A DNA stretch of 64,000 bases from Corynebacterium comes (GTDB lineage: Bacteria > Actinomycetota > Actinomycetes > Mycobacteriales > Mycobacteriaceae): assembly GCF_009734405.1 (NCBI RefSeq), contig NZ_CP046453.1:558001-622000 (forward strand). Reading direction: 5' to 3'. Each line of letters opens with the position of its first letter. Within the stretch, counting starts at the first letter, position 1. A program made the translations under genes and the position numbers. Positions 29,072 through 37,227 of the stretch are shown piece after piece. The notes under the pieces were generated by a model. That model did not search any database and had not been told where the DNA came from. It was given only the letters and a program-made list of their open reading frames with translations.

Positions 29072-30280
29072 GTGAAGGGTATCGCCGCGCGTATCGATGA
29101 GTGGCTCAGCAATCACCGCGATGAGGTCGTCGGGTGGCGTCGTCACCTGCACTCCCATCCGGAGCTGTCACACATGGAACACGAGACGACGGAGTTCCTC
29201 GAGGAGACGCTGAACTCCTACGGACTCATGCCCCGACGCTTCCCGGGGACTGGTCTGATGGTGGACATCGGCCCGGACACCGGCGACAGGCTGGCGTTCC
29301 GCGCCGACCTGGACGCACTCGCCCTGACCGAGATGACCAGGCTGCCGTACGCCTCCGCGGTCCCCGGCGTGGCGCATGCGTGCGGGCATGACGTGCACAC
29401 GACGATTGCGCTGGCGCTGGCGTGTGCCCTGGCGGACAACGCGGACGCGCTCCGGCACGGTGTCCGGGTGCTCTTCCAGCCGGCGGAGGAGGTCATGGAG
29501 GGCGGCGCCTCGGACGTCATCGCATGGGGTGGGCTGGACGGCGTCGGTTCGATTTTCGGGCTCCACGTGGAGCCGAAACTCAAGGTGGGCAAGGTCGGTG
29601 TGCGTACCGGCGCCATCACCTCGGCCGCGGACGTGCTGCGGATCAAGGTGACCGGACCCGGTGGGCACTCCGCACGCCCGCACCTGACCAATGACGTTGT
29701 CTTCGGGCTGAGTTCCCTGGTCACGCAGCTGCCGGCGCTGCTCTCCCGCCGGGTGGACCCGCGGACGGGAACCGTGCTGGTGTTCGGTTCCCTCAACGCC
29801 GGCTACGCCCCGAACGCGATCCCGGAGTCGGGCCAGCTGACGGGCACGATCCGCACGGCGGACGTCGCCACGTGGCGGTCCCTGCAGGAACTCATGGAGG
29901 AGCTGATCGCCCAGGTGCTCGCCCCCACGGGTTGTTCGCACGAGCTCATCTACCAGCGCGGCGTCCCGCCGGTGATCAACGATGACGTCGCCACGGCGAT
30001 GCTTGCCGACGCCGCCCGGGCCATCGATCCCCAGGCGGTCGTCCAGGCCCCGCAGTCGAGTGGCGGTGAGGACTTCTCCATGTATCTGGAGCACGTGCCG
30101 GGGTCGATGGCGCGGCTGGGCTGCTGGTCGGGGAAGGGCAGGATGCAGGATCTGCACCAGGGTGACCTGAATGTGGATGAACGTTCGATCGGCGTCGGAA
30201 TCCGTCTCTTCGGCTCGGTCATCGAACAGTACGGCGGGGTCGCCGGAACCGGGTCAGGCAACGGCGGGTTCCTATCCTAA
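29072..30280 (+). CDS. M20-family amidohydrolase (N-acyl amino acid or indole-conjugate hydrolase type)
   Basis: A 402-residue zinc peptidase-like amidohydrolase (M20D, AmhX/HipO group). Metal-binding motifs are HACGHDVHTT, LFQPAEEVMEGGASDVI and GLHVEPKL; the lid domain has GPGGHSARPH, and the last ligand is in SSGGEDFSMYLEHVPG. GTG 29072 has AAGGA at good spacing. In this family the substrates range from hippurate to N-acetyl amino acids, so the substrate is not predicted. The XRE regulator immediately upstream might control it. Confidence 0.85.
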   Translation: MKGIAARIDEWLSNHRDEVVGWRRHLHSHPELSHMEHETTEFLEETLNSYGLMPRRFPGTGLMVDIGPDTGDRLAFRADLDALALTEMTRLPYASAVPGVAHACGHDVHTTIALALACALADNADALRHGVRVLFQPAEEVMEGGASDVIAWGGLDGVGSIFGLHVEPKLKVGKVGVRTGAITSAADVLRIKVTGPGGHSARPHLTNDVVFGLSSLVTQLPALLSRRVDPRTGTVLVFGSLNAGYAPNAIPESGQLTGTIRTADVATWRSLQELMEELIAQVLAPTGCSHELIYQRGVPPVINDDVATAMLADAARAIDPQAVVQAPQSSGGEDFSMYLEHVPGSMARLGCWSGKGRMQDLHQGDLNVDERSIGVGIRLFGSVIEQYGGVAGTGSGNGGFLS

Positions 30281-30347
30281 GGTCTAGACTCAAGGGTCAG
30301 TTGTCCATAACCGACGTGGATTTTCAACGACGCGCAGAGGAGACCCC

Positions 30348-31757
30348 TTGAGCAATAGAATCGTCATCATCGGCGGTGGCCCCGCCGGCTACGAGGCAGC
30401 ATTGGCCGGCGCCAAATACGGAGCGGATGTGACGGTCATCGAGGAGCGGGGAATCGGCGGATCCTCGGTTCTCCTCGACTGTGTGCCCTCGAAGTCCTTC
30501 ATCGCCGGCACCGGCATCAAGACGGACCTGCGCCGCGCGGACGACATGGGCCTGAACAGTCTGCTGGGCCGTGCCCGTATCCACCTCCCCGCGCTGAACA
30601 AGCGGGTGCAGATGCTCGCGCAGGAGCAGTCGGACGACATTCATGTCCAGCTGGAGCGTGCCGGCGTGCGCATGGTCCACGGCCGCGGTCGCTTCGCGGA
30701 GTCCCAGCTGGAGCAGCTGCAGCACCGGGTCACCGCCACGCTGGAGGACGGCACGGAGGAGATCTTCGAGTCCGAGCTGGTACTCCTGGCCACGGGTGCC
30801 ACCCCGCGTATCCTGCCGGGCGCAGAGCCCGATGGCGAGCGCATCCTCACCTGGCAGCAGGTCTATGACCTGGAGGACACCCCGGAGCACCTCATCGTGG
30901 TGGGTTCGGGTGTCACGGGCGCCGAATTCGTGTCCGCCTTCGCCGAACTGGGTGTGAAGGTGACGATGGTCGCCTCCCGTGACCGGATCCTGCCTCACGA
31001 TGACGCGGACGCCGCGGACGTGCTGGAGCACGTCCTGTCGCAGCGGGGGGTCTCCCTGGAGAAGCACGCCCGTGTGGAGTCCGTGACCCGCACCGCGGAC
31101 GGCGGCGTGTGTGTGAAGACAACCGATGGCCGGGAGATTTTCGGTTCCCACGCGATCATGTCGATCGGTTCCATCCCGGCCACGAAGGGTCTGAGCCTGG
31201 AGAACGTCGGGGTGGAGACCACCCCGTCCGGACACATCAAGGTTGACCGTGTCTCCCGCACCAATGTCTCGGGTATCTATGCCGCAGGCGACTGCACCGA
31301 CCTGTTCCCGCTGGCCTCGGTCGCCGCGATGCAGGGCCGCATGGCCATGTACCACGCACTCGGTGAAGGGGTCACCCCGATCCGACTGAAGACCGTGGCC
31401 ACCGCCGTGTTCACCCGCCCGGAGATCGCCGCCGTCGGCGTGACCCACGCGCAGGTGGAGAACGGCGAGGTCTCGGCCCGCGCCGTGGTGCTGCCGCTGC
31501 AGTCCAACCCGCGGGCGAAGATGCGTTCGCTCAAGCACGGTTTCGTCAAGTTGTTCTGCCGCCGGAATTCGGGTCTGGTCATCGGCGGCGTCATCGTCGC
31601 CCCGACCGCTTCGGAGCTGATCCTGCCGATCGCGATCGCGGTCTCCAACAACCTGACCGTGAAGCAGCTGTCCGAGACGTTTGCCGTGTACCCGTCACTG
31701 TCAGGCTCGATCACCGAGGCCGCCCGCCGTCTGGTGGCGCACGACGACCTGGAGTGA
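30348..31757 (+). CDS. lpdA: LpdA-type NAD(P)H:quinone dehydrogenase (flavoprotein disulfide reductase family)
   Basis: A 469-residue FAD protein of the pyridine nucleotide-disulfide reductase family. The N-terminal FAD motif is IVIIGGGPAGYEAALAGAKYGADV, the NAD motif is LIVVGSGVTGAEF and the second FAD site is GIYAAGDCTDLFPLASVA. The redox CxxxxC pair of true lipoamide dehydrogenases is GSSVLLDC here, so the first Cys is Ser. The C-terminal His-Glu dyad is replaced in VYPSLSGSITEAARRL. These changes are as in mycobacterial LpdA, a quinone reductase. It starts with TTG preceded by GAGGAG, and TAGACT at about 30285 may be the -10. Confidence 0.88.
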   Translation: MSNRIVIIGGGPAGYEAALAGAKYGADVTVIEERGIGGSSVLLDCVPSKSFIAGTGIKTDLRRADDMGLNSLLGRARIHLPALNKRVQMLAQEQSDDIHVQLERAGVRMVHGRGRFAESQLEQLQHRVTATLEDGTEEIFESELVLLATGATPRILPGAEPDGERILTWQQVYDLEDTPEHLIVVGSGVTGAEFVSAFAELGVKVTMVASRDRILPHDDADAADVLEHVLSQRGVSLEKHARVESVTRTADGGVCVKTTDGREIFGSHAIMSIGSIPATKGLSLENVGVETTPSGHIKVDRVSRTNVSGIYAAGDCTDLFPLASVAAMQGRMAMYHALGEGVTPIRLKTVATAVFTRPEIAAVGVTHAQVENGEVSARAVVLPLQSNPRAKMRSLKHGFVKLFCRRNSGLVIGGVIVAPTASELILPIAIAVSNNLTVKQLSETFAVYPSLSGSITEAARRLVAHDDLE

Positions 31758-31777
31758 CAGGGCCGGACATCGCCTGA

Positions 31778-33100
31778 TCAGTAGGTGGTGTAGGAGAAGT
31801 CCAGGGTGGCGTCGAGATCGACGACCACCTGGCGACCCGCGTGGGGGAACGCCCGCTGGGGGCAGCGTTCCCGTGGGCAGGTGGTGCAGCCCGGCCCGAT
31901 GGGGGTGGCCGAGGCGGGGGAGAGGTCCAGTCCCTTCGCGTAGACGAGACGCTCGGCCTGGTCGAGGTCGCAGCCCAGGCCCACGGCGAATTCCTTGCGG
32001 GGCCGGCCGAACCCGTGCGCCTGTCCCTGGACGGTGCGTGCGATCCACAGGTAGTGCCGGCCGTCCGGCATGGCCGCCACCTGCCGGGTGACCCGCCCGG
32101 GGGTTTCGAAGGCACGGTGGATCACCCACAGTGGGCAGGAGCCGCCGGAGCGGGAGAAGTGGAAACCGGTGGCGGACTGGCGCTTGGAGATGTTGCCCGC
32201 GCGGTCCGTGCGGACGAAGAAGAAGGGGACTCCCCGGGCCCCGGGCCGGTTGAGGGTGGACAGGCGGTGGCAGGTGGTTTCGAAGCCGGTGCCGAAGTGG
32301 ACGGCGAGACGGTCGATGTCATAGTGCACCTCCTCGGCGGTGGCGAGCATGGCCTCGTAGGGCATGACCACGGCAGCGGCGAAGTACTGGGCGAGCGCCA
32401 GGACGGCGATCTCACGAGACTCCCCGGTCGGCAGGGGGGAGGCGAGCTCGCGGAGGAGGTCGGCGTGGCCGGTGAGCCCGTACTGGAGGGCGAGCTCGAA
32501 GCAGAGCTGTGCCTCGTTCAGACCGGTGCGCAGATGGAGTTCGCGGGTCTGCGGATGGTACACGCGGCGGGGGCCGTTGCTGATCTTGCGGAAGCGGACG
32601 ACGATGCCGAGGTCGCGGTCCAGGGACGTCGACAGTCGCGTGAGCCGGAGCTGGGGATCTCCGAGCCGACCGGCCAGCTCCTCGCCGAGCACGTCGAGTT
32701 CGTGGATGTAGTTGTGTGCCTCGTAGAAGAAGTCGCGGACGAGGCGGTAGGGGGAGTCGTCGACACGCGACGGTGCGCGCTCGGCGAGCTCGAGGACCTC
32801 GGTGACCAGCTCGGGATAGCGGGCGGCGAAGTCGGCGAGCTGATCGTCGGGGACGGCGGGGAAGGCGTCGCGCAGTTCGCCGACGGTGCGGGCGTCGTGG
32901 TCGGGGGAGAAGAAGGCCGGGTCGACGTCGAAATGGCGGGACAGCGCCATGAGCACCGTGACGGTGAGGGGACGCTGGTCGTTCTCGAGCTGGTTGAGGT
33001 AGCTGGTGGACAGGCTGAGCCTGCGCGCCATTTCCTGCTGGGTGAGGTTGCGGGTCCTGCGGAGTGTGCGGATGCGTGCCCCCGCGAAGTGCTTGCTCAT
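31778..33100 (-). CDS. prpR: PrpR/RamB-type XRE regulator of propionate metabolism
   Basis: A 440-residue regulator with an N-terminal HTH (RIRTLRRTRNLTQQEMARRLSLSTSYLNQLENDQRPLT), a middle ImmA/IrrE-like region (about 150-260) and the C-terminal short-chain fatty-acyl regulator domain (DUF2083) with four conserved Cys (CPLW ... GCTTCPRERCPQRAF). RamB and PrpR share this layout, and the divergent position next to prpDBC argues for PrpR, which in C. glutamicum activates the prp operon in response to a 2-methylcitrate-pathway intermediate. ATG 33100 begins the HTH directly. It converges with lpdA. Confidence 0.85.
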   Translation of the reverse strand: MSKHFAGARIRTLRRTRNLTQQEMARRLSLSTSYLNQLENDQRPLTVTVLMALSRHFDVDPAFFSPDHDARTVGELRDAFPAVPDDQLADFAARYPELVTEVLELAERAPSRVDDSPYRLVRDFFYEAHNYIHELDVLGEELAGRLGDPQLRLTRLSTSLDRDLGIVVRFRKISNGPRRVYHPQTRELHLRTGLNEAQLCFELALQYGLTGHADLLRELASPLPTGESREIAVLALAQYFAAAVVMPYEAMLATAEEVHYDIDRLAVHFGTGFETTCHRLSTLNRPGARGVPFFFVRTDRAGNISKRQSATGFHFSRSGGSCPLWVIHRAFETPGRVTRQVAAMPDGRHYLWIARTVQGQAHGFGRPRKEFAVGLGCDLDQAERLVYAKGLDLSPASATPIGPGCTTCPRERCPQRAFPHAGRQVVVDLDATLDFSYTTY

Positions 33101-33273
33101 GGGTGTGTCCTGCTCCCGAAACTGTGTGTGACCTGCGTTTTCCACAAGTTTTGCAGAAAGTGTGACCTGATGCCGCTACTTTACGCAGACTTTGCTGTGA
33201 CCGCCAACACACGATTCGCACTACTGTGAGCGGCAGCGCATCCGCCATTGAGCAAGGAGTAGAACCGACCGCC
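33101..33273. promoter_or_regulatory. Divergent prpR/prpD control region
   Basis: TGTGACC occurs three times in direct orientation (33127-33133, 33161-33167 and 33196-33202) at 34- and 35-bp spacing, with a fourth TGTGAGC at 33225-33231. GTTTTGCAGAAAG (33148-33160) and GACTTTGC (33188-33195) resemble RamB/PrpR-type TTTGCA elements. AAGGAG at 33254-33259 is 14 nt before the prpD ATG. Confidence 0.5.
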
Positions 33274-34785
33274 ATGATCAACCACACCGTGCGTACCCAC
33301 CGCTCCGCCGAGGACTTCCCCTACGAGGAGCACCTGGCCTACAAGATCGCCCGCGTCGCCGCCGATCCCGTCGAGGTTCCGGAGGCGACCAGGGAGATGA
33401 TCATCAACCGGATCATCGACAACGCCGCCGTCTCCGTCGCCTCCGCTCTACGCCGCCCCGTCACCTCCGCCCGGGTCATGGCGCAGGCCCGGCCGGTCAC
33501 CACCGGCGGCGCCTCCGTCTTCGGTCTGCCGGGCAGGTACGCCGCCGAGTGGGCGGCGCTGGCCAACGGCACCGCCGTCCGTGAGCTCGACTTCCACGAC
33601 ACCTTCCTCGCCGCCGAATACTCCCACCCGGGCGACAACATCCCGCCGATCCTCGCCGCCGCGCAGCAGGCGGGCAAGGGGGGTCGTGAACTCATCCGGG
33701 GTCTGGCCACCGGTTACGAGATCCAGGTCGACCTGGTCCGCGGCATCTGCCTCCACGAGCACAAGATCGACCACGTGGCACACCTCGGCCCGTCGGCGGC
33801 CGCCGGCATCGGCACCATGCTCGACCTGGACGTGGACACCATCTACCAGGCCATCGGGCAGGCGTTGCACACCACCACCGCGACCCGCCAGTCCCGCAAA
33901 GGCCTGATCTCGTCCTGGAAGGCGTTCGCCCCGGCCTTCGCCGGCAAGATGGCCATCGAGGCGGTCGACCGTGCCATGCGCGGCGAGGGGGCCCCGGCCC
34001 CGATCTGGGAGGGTGAGGACGGCGTCATCGCCTGGCTGCTCTCTGGTCCGGACCACCGGTACACCGTCCCGCTGCCGGGCGAGGGCGAGGAGAAGCGCGC
34101 CATCCTGGACACCTACACCAAGGAGCATTCCGCGGAGTACCAGTCCCAGGCCCCGATCGACCTGGCCCGCCGCATGGGCGAGCAGCTCGCCGCTGACGGC
34201 CGGGACCTGCGGGACATCGAGTCCATCGTCCTGCACACCTCGCACCACACCCACTACGTGATCGGCACCGGATCCAACGACCCGCAGAAATTCGACCCGG
34301 GTGCCTCACGTGAGACCCTCGACCACTCGATCATGTACATCTTCGCCGTGGCCCTCGAGGACCGTGCCTGGCACCACGAGCGTTCCTACGCGCCGGAGCG
34401 TGCCAACCGCCCGGAGACCATCGAGCTGTGGCACAGGATCTCCACTGTCGAGGACCCGGAGTGGACCCGCCGTTACCACTCCACTGACCCGGGCGAGAAG
34501 GCCTTCGGCGCCCGCGCCGTCATCACCTTCCGGGACGGCACGGTGGTGGAGGATGAACTCGCGGTCGCCGACGCACACCCGCTCGGCGCCCGCCCCTTCG
34601 CCCGCGAGCAGTACGTGGCCAAGTTCCGCACCCTGGCAGAAGGGATCGTCCCCGAGGCCGAGCAGGAGCGCTTCCTCGCGGCGGCGGAGAACACCGGGAA
34701 CCTCACCGATCTCTCCGAGCTCAACATCGAGCTGGGCCCAGACGTCCTGGCCCAGGCCCCCACGATCCCGGCAGGGCTGTTCTGA
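33274..34785 (+). CDS. prpD: 2-methylcitrate dehydratase
   Basis: A 503-residue MmgE/PrpD-family enzyme that dehydrates 2-methylcitrate to cis-2-methylaconitate in propionyl-CoA breakdown. Family segments are [75 protein letters not shown] and [30 protein letters not shown] 33274 is chosen because MINH is the usual N-terminus. GTG 33226 in frame would add 16 residues. The TGA overlaps the prpB ATG by 1 bp (TGATG). Confidence 0.95.
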   Translation: MINHTVRTHRSAEDFPYEEHLAYKIARVAADPVEVPEATREMIINRIIDNAAVSVASALRRPVTSARVMAQARPVTTGGASVFGLPGRYAAEWAALANGTAVRELDFHDTFLAAEYSHPGDNIPPILAAAQQAGKGGRELIRGLATGYEIQVDLVRGICLHEHKIDHVAHLGPSAAAGIGTMLDLDVDTIYQAIGQALHTTTATRQSRKGLISSWKAFAPAFAGKMAIEAVDRAMRGEGAPAPIWEGEDGVIAWLLSGPDHRYTVPLPGEGEEKRAILDTYTKEHSAEYQSQAPIDLARRMGEQLAADGRDLRDIESIVLHTSHHTHYVIGTGSNDPQKFDPGASRETLDHSIMYIFAVALEDRAWHHERSYAPERANRPETIELWHRISTVEDPEWTRRYHSTDPGEKAFGARAVITFRDGTVVEDELAVADAHPLGARPFAREQYVAKFRTLAEGIVPEAEQERFLAAAENTGNLTDLSELNIELGPDVLAQAPTIPAGLF

Positions 34786-35714
34786 TGGCCGGCCTCTTCT
34801 CCTCCACGGTGACGCCGACGGAGCGTCGGAAAGCATTCCGTGCCGGACTGAACAGCGGGAAGATTCAACGCATGCCGGGTGCCTTCTCCCCACTGGTGGC
34901 CCGCGCCATCCAGGAGGCGGGCTTCGACGGCGTCTATGTCTCCGGCGCGGTCGTCGCCGCCGACCTGGCGCTGCCGGACATCGGCCTGACCACGCTGAGC
35001 GAGGTGGCACACCGCTCCGGGCAGATCGCCCGGGTGACTGACCTGCCGGTGCTCGTCGACGCCGACACCGGCTTCGGCGAACCCATGTCCGCGGCGCGGA
35101 CGATCTCCGAACTGGAGGACGCCGGTGTCGCCGGCTGTCACCTCGAGGACCAGGTCAACCCGAAGCGGTGCGGCCACCTGGACGGCAAGGAGGTCGTGCC
35201 GGTGGACCTCATGCTCCGGCGCATCACGGCGGCCGTCAACGAGCGGCGTGACGATCAGTTCGTCATCTGCGCCCGTACCGACGCCGCCGGCGTGGAGGGG
35301 ATCGACTCCGCGATCGAGCGCGCCAAGGCATACGCGGACGCCGGGGCGGACCTCATCTTCACCGAGGCGCTGCACACCCCGGCCGAATTCGAGAAGTTCC
35401 GCGCGGCCGTCGACGTGCCGCTCCTGGCCAACATGACGGAATTCGGGAAGTCCGAACTGCTCTCGGCCGGCCAGCTCGAGGAACTGGGGTTCAACGCGGT
35501 GATCTACCCGGTGACCACCCTGCGCATCGCGATGGGCCAGGTCGAGGAGGCACTCGCCGAGATCGCCGTCACCGGCACCCAGCGCGGGTGGGTCGACCGC
35601 ATGCAGCACCGCTCCCGCCTCTACGAGCTGCTCCGGTACAACGAATACAACGCGTTCGACCAGCAGGTCTTCACCTACTCCACCGACACCTACCAGCCCA
35701 CCTTCATCCGCTGA
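34785..35714 (+). CDS. prpB: 2-methylisocitrate lyase
   Basis: A 309-residue isocitrate-lyase-superfamily enzyme that cleaves 2-methylisocitrate to pyruvate and succinate. The catalytic loop KRCGHLDGKEVVP is present, with the Mg site in LVDADTGFGEP and HLEDQVNPK, and CARTDAAGVEG further on. It is translationally coupled to prpD and precedes prpC by 28 bp to its preferred start. The residue pattern is that of PrpB rather than AceA, which has KKCGH and is over 400 aa. Confidence 0.95.
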   Translation: MAGLFSSTVTPTERRKAFRAGLNSGKIQRMPGAFSPLVARAIQEAGFDGVYVSGAVVAADLALPDIGLTTLSEVAHRSGQIARVTDLPVLVDADTGFGEPMSAARTISELEDAGVAGCHLEDQVNPKRCGHLDGKEVVPVDLMLRRITAAVNERRDDQFVICARTDAAGVEGIDSAIERAKAYADAGADLIFTEALHTPAEFEKFRAAVDVPLLANMTEFGKSELLSAGQLEELGFNAVIYPVTTLRIAMGQVEEALAEIAVTGTQRGWVDRMQHRSRLYELLRYNEYNAFDQQVFTYSTDTYQPTFIR

Positions 35715-35742
35715 AACACCCTCCCGAAAGGGGATGAGCACC

Positions 35743-36906
35743 ATGACCACCTCCACCCAGACCGCACAGGAGCCCGAGGTCCGCAAGGGTCTCTACGGAG
35801 TCATCGCCGACTACACCGGCGTATCCAAGGTGATGCCGGAGACGAACTCCCTGACCTACCGCGGCTACGCGGTCCAGGATCTCGTCGAGCACTGCTCCTT
35901 CGAGGAGGTCTTCTACCTCCTGTGGAACGGTGAGCTTCCGGACGCTGAGCAGCTCGAGGAGTTCAACCTGCGCGGCCGCTCCTACCGCTCGCTCGACCCG
36001 GGTCTGATCGCCCTCATCCACTCCCTGCCCACCGACTGTCACCCGATGGACGTCATGCGGACCGCCGTGTCCTACATGGGTACCAAGGACCCGGAGCATT
36101 TCACCCCGGACACCGACCACATCACCCACGTCGGACACAACCTCCTCGCCCAGCTGCCGATGGCGCTGGCCATGGACATCCGTCGCCGTCAGGGCAAGAA
36201 CATCGTCGCCCCGGACCCGGACAAGGGCGTCGCCGAGAACCTGCTGTCGATGGTGTTCGGCACCGGCCCGGACTCGCCCGCGTCGAACCCGGAGGACGTC
36301 CGCGACTTCGAGAAGTCCCTGATCCTCTACGCCGAGCACTCCTTCAACGCCTCGACCTTCACCGCCCGGGTGATCACCTCCACCCGCTCCGACGTGTACT
36401 CCGCCATCACCGGTGCCATCGGCGCGCTCAAGGGCCCGCTGCACGGCGGCGCCAACGAGTTCGTCATGCACACCATGCTCGAGATCGACGATCCGGCCAA
36501 GGCCGCCGACTGGGTGAACAACGCCCTGGACAGCAAGAGCCTCATCATGGGCTTCGGCCACCGCGTGTACAAGAAGGGTGACAGTCGCGTGCCGTCGATG
36601 GAGCAGTCCTTCCGGGCGCTCGCCGAGCGTCACGACGGCGCCAGGTGGGTCGCCATGTACGAGAACATGCGTGACGCCATGGATGTCCGCACCGGCATCC
36701 AGCCGAACCTGGACTTCCCGGCGGGCCCGGCCTATCACCTGCTCGGCTTCCCGGTGGACTTCTTCACTCCGCTGTTCGTCATCGCACGCGTGGCCGGCTG
36801 GACCGCCCACGTCGTCGAGCAGTTCGAGAACAACTCCCTCATCCGCCCGCTGTCCGCCTACACCGGCCCGGAGCAGCGCAAGGTCGTCCCGATGGACGAG
36901 CGCTAG
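35743..36906 (+). CDS. prpC: 2-methylcitrate synthase
   Basis: A 387-residue citrate-synthase-family enzyme that condenses propionyl-CoA with oxaloacetate. The active-site residues appear in LHGGANEFVM (His), GFGHRVYKKGDSR (His, CoA site) and the later NLDFPAGPAYHLLGFP (Asp). The short length fits PrpC or the Gram-positive citrate synthases, and the operon context decides. ATG 35743 has AAAGGGG at 9-nt spacing; ATG 35734 is only 2 nt from it. A hairpin follows at 36921-36969. Confidence 0.95.
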   Translation: MTTSTQTAQEPEVRKGLYGVIADYTGVSKVMPETNSLTYRGYAVQDLVEHCSFEEVFYLLWNGELPDAEQLEEFNLRGRSYRSLDPGLIALIHSLPTDCHPMDVMRTAVSYMGTKDPEHFTPDTDHITHVGHNLLAQLPMALAMDIRRRQGKNIVAPDPDKGVAENLLSMVFGTGPDSPASNPEDVRDFEKSLILYAEHSFNASTFTARVITSTRSDVYSAITGAIGALKGPLHGGANEFVMHTMLEIDDPAKAADWVNNALDSKSLIMGFGHRVYKKGDSRVPSMEQSFRALAERHDGARWVAMYENMRDAMDVRTGIQPNLDFPAGPAYHLLGFPVDFFTPLFVIARVAGWTAHVVEQFENNSLIRPLSAYTGPEQRKVVPMDER

Positions 36907-36920
36907 CCCATTCCGTCCAC

Positions 36921-36969
36921 CGGAACCCACGGCAGCGCCCGCGATTGGGGGATGTTGCTGTGGGTTCCG
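36921..36969 (+). terminator. Candidate terminator of prpDBC
   Basis: CGGAACCCAC (36921-36930) pairs with GTGGGTTCCG (36960-36969), a 10-bp perfect stem with a 29-nt loop and no U tract. Confidence 0.5.
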
Positions 36970-37227
36970 TCACGCCCGGCCGAGATATTCCTTTCCGTCC
37001 TGCGGAAAAGAATACGTCATACCTATCGGATTGATAGCGTCAGACGGAAACGGGCATCGGAACGACCGGATTTTTCCGGTTATCCTTGAGGAGTAGGGGA
37101 AAGTCCACCCGAGGCTCACCTCTGTTGTTGCGATAATGTGTGACGGAAGAGAGCCCATAATCTCTCGGACGCACCCCCGATAAATTCCCGTGTGCAGACC
37201 CGCATGCGTTCGGAAAGGATCTCCCTA
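36970..37227 (+). promoter_or_regulatory. pyc upstream region
   Basis: The 321-bp prpC-pyc gap holds no gene. Its second part is noticeably AT-richer than the flanks. ACCGGA-TTTT-TCCGGT (about 37066-37081) is a short inverted repeat. GATAATGT near 37132 and CATAATCT near 37157 are candidate -10 sites, giving a long leader. AAAGGA at 37214-37219 is the ribosome site for GTG 37228. Confidence 0.5.
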
